Assembly: GCA_022570795.1 (NCBI GenBank)
Contig: JAKUDP010000003.1
Span: 682,001 to 746,000 of the forward strand
Reading direction: 5' to 3'
DNA length: 64,000 bases
DNA from: Sphaerulina vaccinii
Taxonomy: Eukaryota > Ascomycota > Dothideomycetes > Mycosphaerellales > Mycosphaerellaceae
Part shown: positions 62,698-64,000 of the stretch, piece after piece
Numbering within the stretch: the stretch's first letter is position 1
How the letters are laid out: each line of letters opens with the position of its first letter
Program-made: the position numbers and the translations under genes
The notes under the pieces: model-generated
Databases searched by the model: none
What the model was told of the DNA's origin: nothing
Seen by the model: the letters and a program-made list of their open reading frames with translations, nothing else

Positions 62698-63863
62698 ATG
62701 CTCGCTCTCTGGTTCTCCCTAACTCTGGCACTTGTGCAGAATGCTGTCTCTTCTCCACTACCAGAAGAGGCTGAAATCAAGAGGAAGCTATTCAAACGTG
62801 ACAGCATTTCGGGTCCGAAGATAAACGGCGCGAATTTTCCAGGTGCACACATGCAGATAGTAGTCCCAAGGCATGGCTGACAGTCAACAGATCCTTGCAT
62901 AATCCATGTGGATAAGTGGTACTCCTTTGCCACGAGAACGATTGGAAGCAGTATACATGTACAGGTTGCGACATCCTGGGACTTCAACTCCTGGTCACTG
63001 CAGTACAACTCAGATGGATCTCAATACAACGCGTTGCCGACGCCACCAGCATGGGCAGTACAGGGCTCTCCAAACACTTGGGCGCCCGATGTTTCCCAGC
63101 TCGTGAGTACCTTTCTAGAGTGGAAATAGAATGGATACTGACTGAGTGACAGGACGATGGAAGCTTCGTTCTTTACTTCAGCGCCAGTACAGTAGCGGAT
63201 ACTTCCAAGCATTGCATAGGAGCTGCAGTATCCAAATCTGTGCTTGGACCTTATGTGCCCACGAGTGATCAGCCACTCTTTTGTCCACTTTCGCAAGGAG
63301 GAGCCATCGACGCCTCTGGGTACAGTGACAATGGCCAGCGTTACATCGCCTACAAGGTCGATGGCAACTCACTTGGGCATGGAGGAGCCTGCAACAATAT
63401 TGGTCAGTCTCAAAGTGTTCCGAGCTGCACACGCTTATATTGACATGTTCCAGTTGCACCACTCGTAGCCACGCCCATCATGCTACAAGCAGTAGCTGCC
63501 GATGGGTATACGCTGCAAGGAGAAGCTACACAGATTCTCGATCACCTAGGCTCGGGTGATGATGGTATCGTCGAGGCACCTGTTGTGGTCAAAAGCGGCA
63601 GCACATACTTCTTGCTATTTAGCTCCGGATGCTTCACAACCACGAATTACAACGTGGCATATGCTACGGCGAGCTCGATCACTGGGCCATATACTCGAGC
63701 TGCAACGCCTCTTATAGCTACTGGGACAGATGGGCTATCTGGACCAGGCTCGGCAGATGTGTCGAAGGACTTGAAGTACATGTTGTTCCATGCGAATAAT
63801 GCGGGTGGTAGAAGTCTTTATACTGCCATGGTGACAGTATCAGGGACGACACTGTCTATATGA
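62698..63863 (+). CDS. Secreted GH43 glycoside hydrolase
   Basis: Four exons, 62698-62842, 62891-63102, 63153-63402 and 63454-63863, join over introns of 48, 50 and 51 nt, all GT-AG, giving 338 residues. The N-terminal signal peptide (LALWFSLTLALVQNAVSS) is followed by a possible Kex2-type site (FKR). The five-bladed propeller of GH43 starts with NFPDPCIIHVDKWYSF. The expected acids are D49 (base, DP), D172 (pKa helper, GGAIDAS) and E243 (acid, GIVEAP). The family removes arabinose or xylose from plant polysaccharides (arabinanase, xylosidase, arabinofuranosidase); which one is not clear. Position and secretion fit plant-biomass degradation. Confidence 0.9.
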
Positions 63864-64000
63864 TATCAAATCTGGCACGACGACAGTCAAGAAGGGAGAC
63901 AGAACGTAAGATAATGTCAAGAAAGCATAGCATTTTGTTCTGCAACTATACTGGAACTCATTGGTCCCAATGCTCGAAGTTCTGGAGAATGACGCCCTCA

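Overview
The window looks like nuclear DNA of a filamentous ascomycete. I infer Pezizomycotina, most likely Dothideomycetes and perhaps a Mycosphaerellaceae-like lineage. The reasons are compact genes with few introns of about 48-107 nt (donors mostly GTATGT/GTAAGT/GTGAGT, branch points such as CTAAC close to the acceptor), the set of conserved fungal proteins, and secreted glycoside hydrolases. Order and family are inference; the sequence alone does not name a species. No rRNA, tRNA or CRISPR array was recognised.

Layout. 1-10 kb is conserved housekeeping: an NmrA-like reductase, mitochondrial ferredoxin (YAH1) and mitoribosomal protein bL19m in a divergent pair, a CCCH zinc-finger protein, an Mmc1-like mitochondrial membrane protein and TAF11. 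A decayed 2EXR/F-box-like gene lies at 10.5-12.3 kb. 13-17.7 kb carries a condensin HEAT subunit and a mitochondrial-type cysteine synthase. 17.8-38 kb is an accessory zone: secreted-protein genes (one interrupted by a stop), a C2H2 zinc-finger gene, two paralogous unknown genes (21.3-22.2 and 27.7-28.5 kb) on either side of a 3.4-kb gene-free repeat island with tandem repeats, a 72-bp terminal-inverted-repeat element and a motif cluster, an acid-ceramidase-like hydrolase, an ankyrin protein, a GH16 enzyme, a GNAT acetyltransferase, and an NCS1 nucleobase transporter divergent from a thymine-7-hydroxylase-like dioxygenase. 38.5-61.3 kb returns to conserved genes: GT8 glycosyltransferase, Ctk1-type CDK, GTP cyclohydrolase I, a conserved F-box-like protein, a BTB protein, D-aminoacylase, an RRM+R3H protein, a Lin1/CD2BP2 GYF protein and a multi-pass membrane protein. 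The right end holds a secreted GH43 gene.

The most striking property is the number of apparently broken reading frames. Four genes have an in-frame stop with coding-like sequence on both sides (11765, 19201, 20183, 34419), and five need a one-base shift to stay open (11.6, 21.47, about 34.9, about 35.5 and about 58.66 kb). The four stops could each arise from one C-to-T change. The shifts lie mostly in or next to short homopolymers, so assembly error must be excluded before calling decay. Most of these lie in the accessory zone.

Functional links: YAH1 and bL19m share a 205-bp bidirectional promoter, and the transporter/dioxygenase pair shares a 329-bp one, suggesting pyrimidine uptake and oxidation. 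The C2H2 gene and the first unknown paralog have related upstream sequence, suggesting duplicated control DNA.
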